Below, one piece after another: positions 6,662 through 7,348 of a DNA stretch of 7,348 nt. A model generated the notes under the pieces. The model did no database searches. It was given only the letters and a program-made list of their open reading frames with translations, and was not told where the DNA came from. How positions within the stretch are numbered: position 1 is the first letter of the stretch; each line of letters begins with the position of its first letter. Both the position numbers and the translations under genes were made by a program. Source of the DNA: an uncultured Eubacteriales bacterium (GTDB taxonomy: Bacteria; Bacillota; Clostridia; Oscillospirales; Oscillospiraceae); the NCBI GenBank assembly GCA_934567745.1, contig CAKTJM010000093.1:1-7348 (forward strand), read 5' to 3'.

Positions 6662-6693
6662 GGATCGTGCATGTACACGATCCCCTGTTTTTT
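6662..6693 (+). terminator. Intrinsic terminator-like hairpin with no obvious upstream gene
   Basis: A perfect 8-bp stem, GGATCGTG (6662-6669) with CACGATCC (6676-6683), has a 6-base loop. It is followed by CCTG and six T (6688-6693) on the plus strand. No plus-strand gene precedes it. The minus-strand exit (TTCCATTTTG) is weaker, so it could also back up termination of a minus-strand RNA arriving from 6730. Confidence 0.6.
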
Positions 6694-6725
6694 CCAACCT
6701 TACCAATTCCGTGTGCAAAACAAAG

Positions 6726-6757
6726 TAAAGAAAACGCCGCCGCCCGTGCCAGGCGGC
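6726..6757 (-). terminator. Minus-strand intrinsic terminator of a candidate RNA
   Basis: On the minus strand GCCGCC (6752-6757) can pair with GGCGGC (6736-6741, or shifted by three bases). This is followed by G and TTTTCTTTACTTT. There is no minus-strand protein gene ending just upstream, so the terminated transcript is probably noncoding. Confidence 0.55.
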
Positions 6758-6930
6758 CCGCGGGAGCAGGGCATGGGACCAGTCGGGATGCAAGGGACTC
6801 CCCCTGTCGCGGTCAACTGTTCCGCGCGCGGCGACGATCCCGAAGGGCGCGCAGTCCTTCGCCGCGCCGGAGGAGCGCAGGCCGCAGAGGGCTTCTGCAA
6901 CGATATCCATCTTTTCCAAACCGTGCGATT
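6726..6930 (-). ncRNA. Candidate structured noncoding RNA, about 200 nt
   Basis: Hand folding of the minus strand gives a long-range 10-bp closing stem (6876-6885 with 6753-6762, one G-U pair). Inside it are three hairpins: a perfect 9-bp stem (6859-6867 with 6826-6834), a 5-bp stem CGCGG/CCGCG with loop AACAGTTGA, and a CAGGG...CCCTG arm with an inner AGTC/GACT stem. CGTTGC and GCGGCG outside the closing stem could also pair. The segment ends in an intrinsic terminator and starts just after a TATAAA (6934-6939), but no good -35 is seen. Length and 5'-3' pairing recall 6S RNA, but I could not recognise the 6S, SRP, RNase P or tmRNA signature sequences. High GC content makes chance pairing a real alternative. 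Confidence 0.35.
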
Positions 6931-6972
6931 TCTTTTATAACCGACTAAAAAACGAAGTTTTCGCAATTGTGC

Positions 6973-7001
6973 TTGCAATATGCCCCGCAAGCGAGTATAA
7001 T
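6973..7001 (+). promoter_or_regulatory. Sigma-A promoter of the lipoprotein gene
   Basis: TTGCAA (6973-6978), 17 bases, TATAAT (6996-7001). The leader to the ATG is about 60 bases. A 6-bp inverted repeat, GCTTGC/GCAAGC (6971-6976 and 6987-6992), overlaps the -35 and the spacer and could be an operator. Confidence 0.8.
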
Positions 7002-7025
7002 AGGAGCATCTGAGCAAAAGCGCGT

Positions 7026-7038
7026 CGCCCGATGGGCG
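7026..7038 (+). other. Small hairpin in the lipoprotein mRNA leader
   Basis: CGCCC-GAT-GGGCG, a 5-bp stem with a 3-base loop, lies just before an A-rich tract and the AAAGGAG ribosome binding site. It may stabilise the 5' end of the message; there is no T-run, so it is not a terminator. Confidence 0.35.
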
Positions 7039-7067
7039 GCAAAAAAAGAAAAAGGAGAGATAACCAG

Positions 7068-7348
7068 ATGAAAAAGTTCCTCGCACTGACCCTGGCACTG
7101 ATCCTGGCCCTTGGCCTGGCAGCCTGCGGCGGCGGCACCGACACCCCCGCTGATGGCCAGACCCCGACCGAAGCCACCGACACCACCACCGTGGCCGTTG
7201 GCGCCGTCATCCTGGCCCGTGACGATGTCTCCGCTGACGACGTCTATGCCTTCGTCGCCGACATCTTCGACAACGCCGAGTCCCAGGTCTCCAGCCACGC
7301 CAAGTACAGCGAGCTGAGCATCGAGTACGGCGCCTCCATCACCTCCGT
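7068..7348 (+). CDS. Lipoprotein resembling the C-terminal part of a TAXI-type TRAP binding protein (3'-truncated by window edge)
   Basis: 93 codons are visible and the frame is open at the window end. Residues 1-20 are a lipoprotein signal peptide (MKK, hydrophobic core, lipobox L17-A-A-C20), so the product is tethered outside the membrane. Residues 21-40 are a Gly/Thr/Pro/Asp linker. From residue 41 the sequence VAVGAVILARDDVSADDVY, followed by FVADIFDNAE and HAKYSELS, resembles the end of TAXI-family solute-binding proteins of TRAP transporters, where this segment normally comes about 200 or more residues after the signal peptide. The central ligand-binding part therefore seems absent. It may be a miniature derivative or a deletion remnant. 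AAAGGAG (7051-7057) ten bases before the ATG and a strong promoter suggest it is expressed. The TAXI assignment rests on recall of the family pattern. Confidence 0.75.
   Translation, partial: MKKFLALTLALILALGLAACGGGTDTPADGQTPTEATDTTTVAVGAVILARDDVSADDVYAFVADIFDNAESQVSSHAKYSELSIEYGASITS

Larger units (their letters stand above)
6579..7067. other. 489-base intergenic region without a convincing protein gene
   Basis: It starts upstream of the TetR-GNAT promoter and ends at the lipoprotein start. Short frames exist on both strands (up to about 130 codons), but none has a good ribosome binding site plus family similarity or a plausible composition. It holds an AT-rich part (about 6585-6725) with one hairpin and T-run, a GC-rich structured part (about 6735-6900), an AT-rich part (about 6905-6980) and the promoter and leader of the next gene. 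Confidence 0.7.

Noticed and set aside
6629..6919. 96-codon minus-strand frame (MEKMDIVAEAL...)
   Set aside because: No proper ribosome binding site or recognisable family, crosses the predicted minus-strand terminator, and composition changes abruptly along it; a structured RNA or no gene explains the region better.
6656..6940. 94-codon plus-strand frame
   Set aside because: Starts inside the hairpin region, no credible start signal or family, and composition follows base content.
7111..7317. 68-codon Pro/Ala/Ser-rich plus-strand frame
   Set aside because: Out-of-frame shadow of the lipoprotein gene, whose own frame has a signal peptide and ribosome binding site.

Overview
The window looks like chromosomal DNA from a GC-rich, low-complexity-tolerant Gram-positive anaerobe, most likely a clostridial lineage such as Oscillospiraceae/Ruminococcaceae. 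This is an inference from four things: strong AAGGAGG-type ribosome binding sites on almost every gene, sigma-A promoters close to consensus with 17-base spacers, a clostridial-style lipoprotein signal (L-A-A-C), and gene families common in gut Clostridia (CotH / DUF4956 / VTC, YhbS-type GNAT, TAXI-type binding protein). No rRNA, tRNA, CRISPR array, transposase or phage gene is visible.

Layout. Bases 1-609 (+) hold the C-terminal ATPase part of an ABC exporter that begins outside the window. A perfect 16-bp hairpin (635-669) separates it from a convergent three-gene minus-strand operon: VTC-type polyphosphate polymerase (3369-4061), DUF4956 membrane protein (2681-3352) and a membrane-anchored CotH-family kinase-like protein (701-2662). 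The genes are 16-18 bases apart and each has its own ribosome binding site. Upstream, and closed off by its own terminator (4127-4169), is a small GNAT acetyltransferase (4178-4627, minus). It is divergent from a PPOX-type flavin split-barrel protein (4804-5199, plus). The two promoters lie back to back in the 176-base intergenic region. A second convergent hairpin (5231-5267) separates the PPOX gene from a 407-residue minus-strand gene (5288-6511), in which a TetR repressor is fused in frame to a YhbS-like GNAT acetyltransferase. The promoter of this gene is an exact consensus match, and one of two TetR-like palindromes fills its spacer.

Bases 6580-7067 contain no convincing protein gene. 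They hold a plus-strand hairpin with a T-run (6662-6693), a GC-rich stretch that on the minus strand can fold into a closed, branched structure ending in an intrinsic terminator (6726-6930, candidate structured RNA), and a good plus-strand promoter (6973-7001). That promoter drives a lipoprotein gene cut off by the window end (7068-7348). The part of it that is visible jumps from signal peptide and linker straight into what resembles the C-terminal end of a TAXI-type TRAP solute-binding protein.

Functional reading. The VTC-DUF4956-CotH operon is the most system-like element: a cytosolic triphosphate-tunnel polymerase, a multi-spanning membrane protein and an externally displayed kinase fold, suggesting a phosphate- or polyphosphate-linked surface modification whose chemistry is not established. 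The TetR-GNAT gene appears to be autoregulated and could act as a one-component sensor/enzyme. The rest are housekeeping or stress accessory genes.
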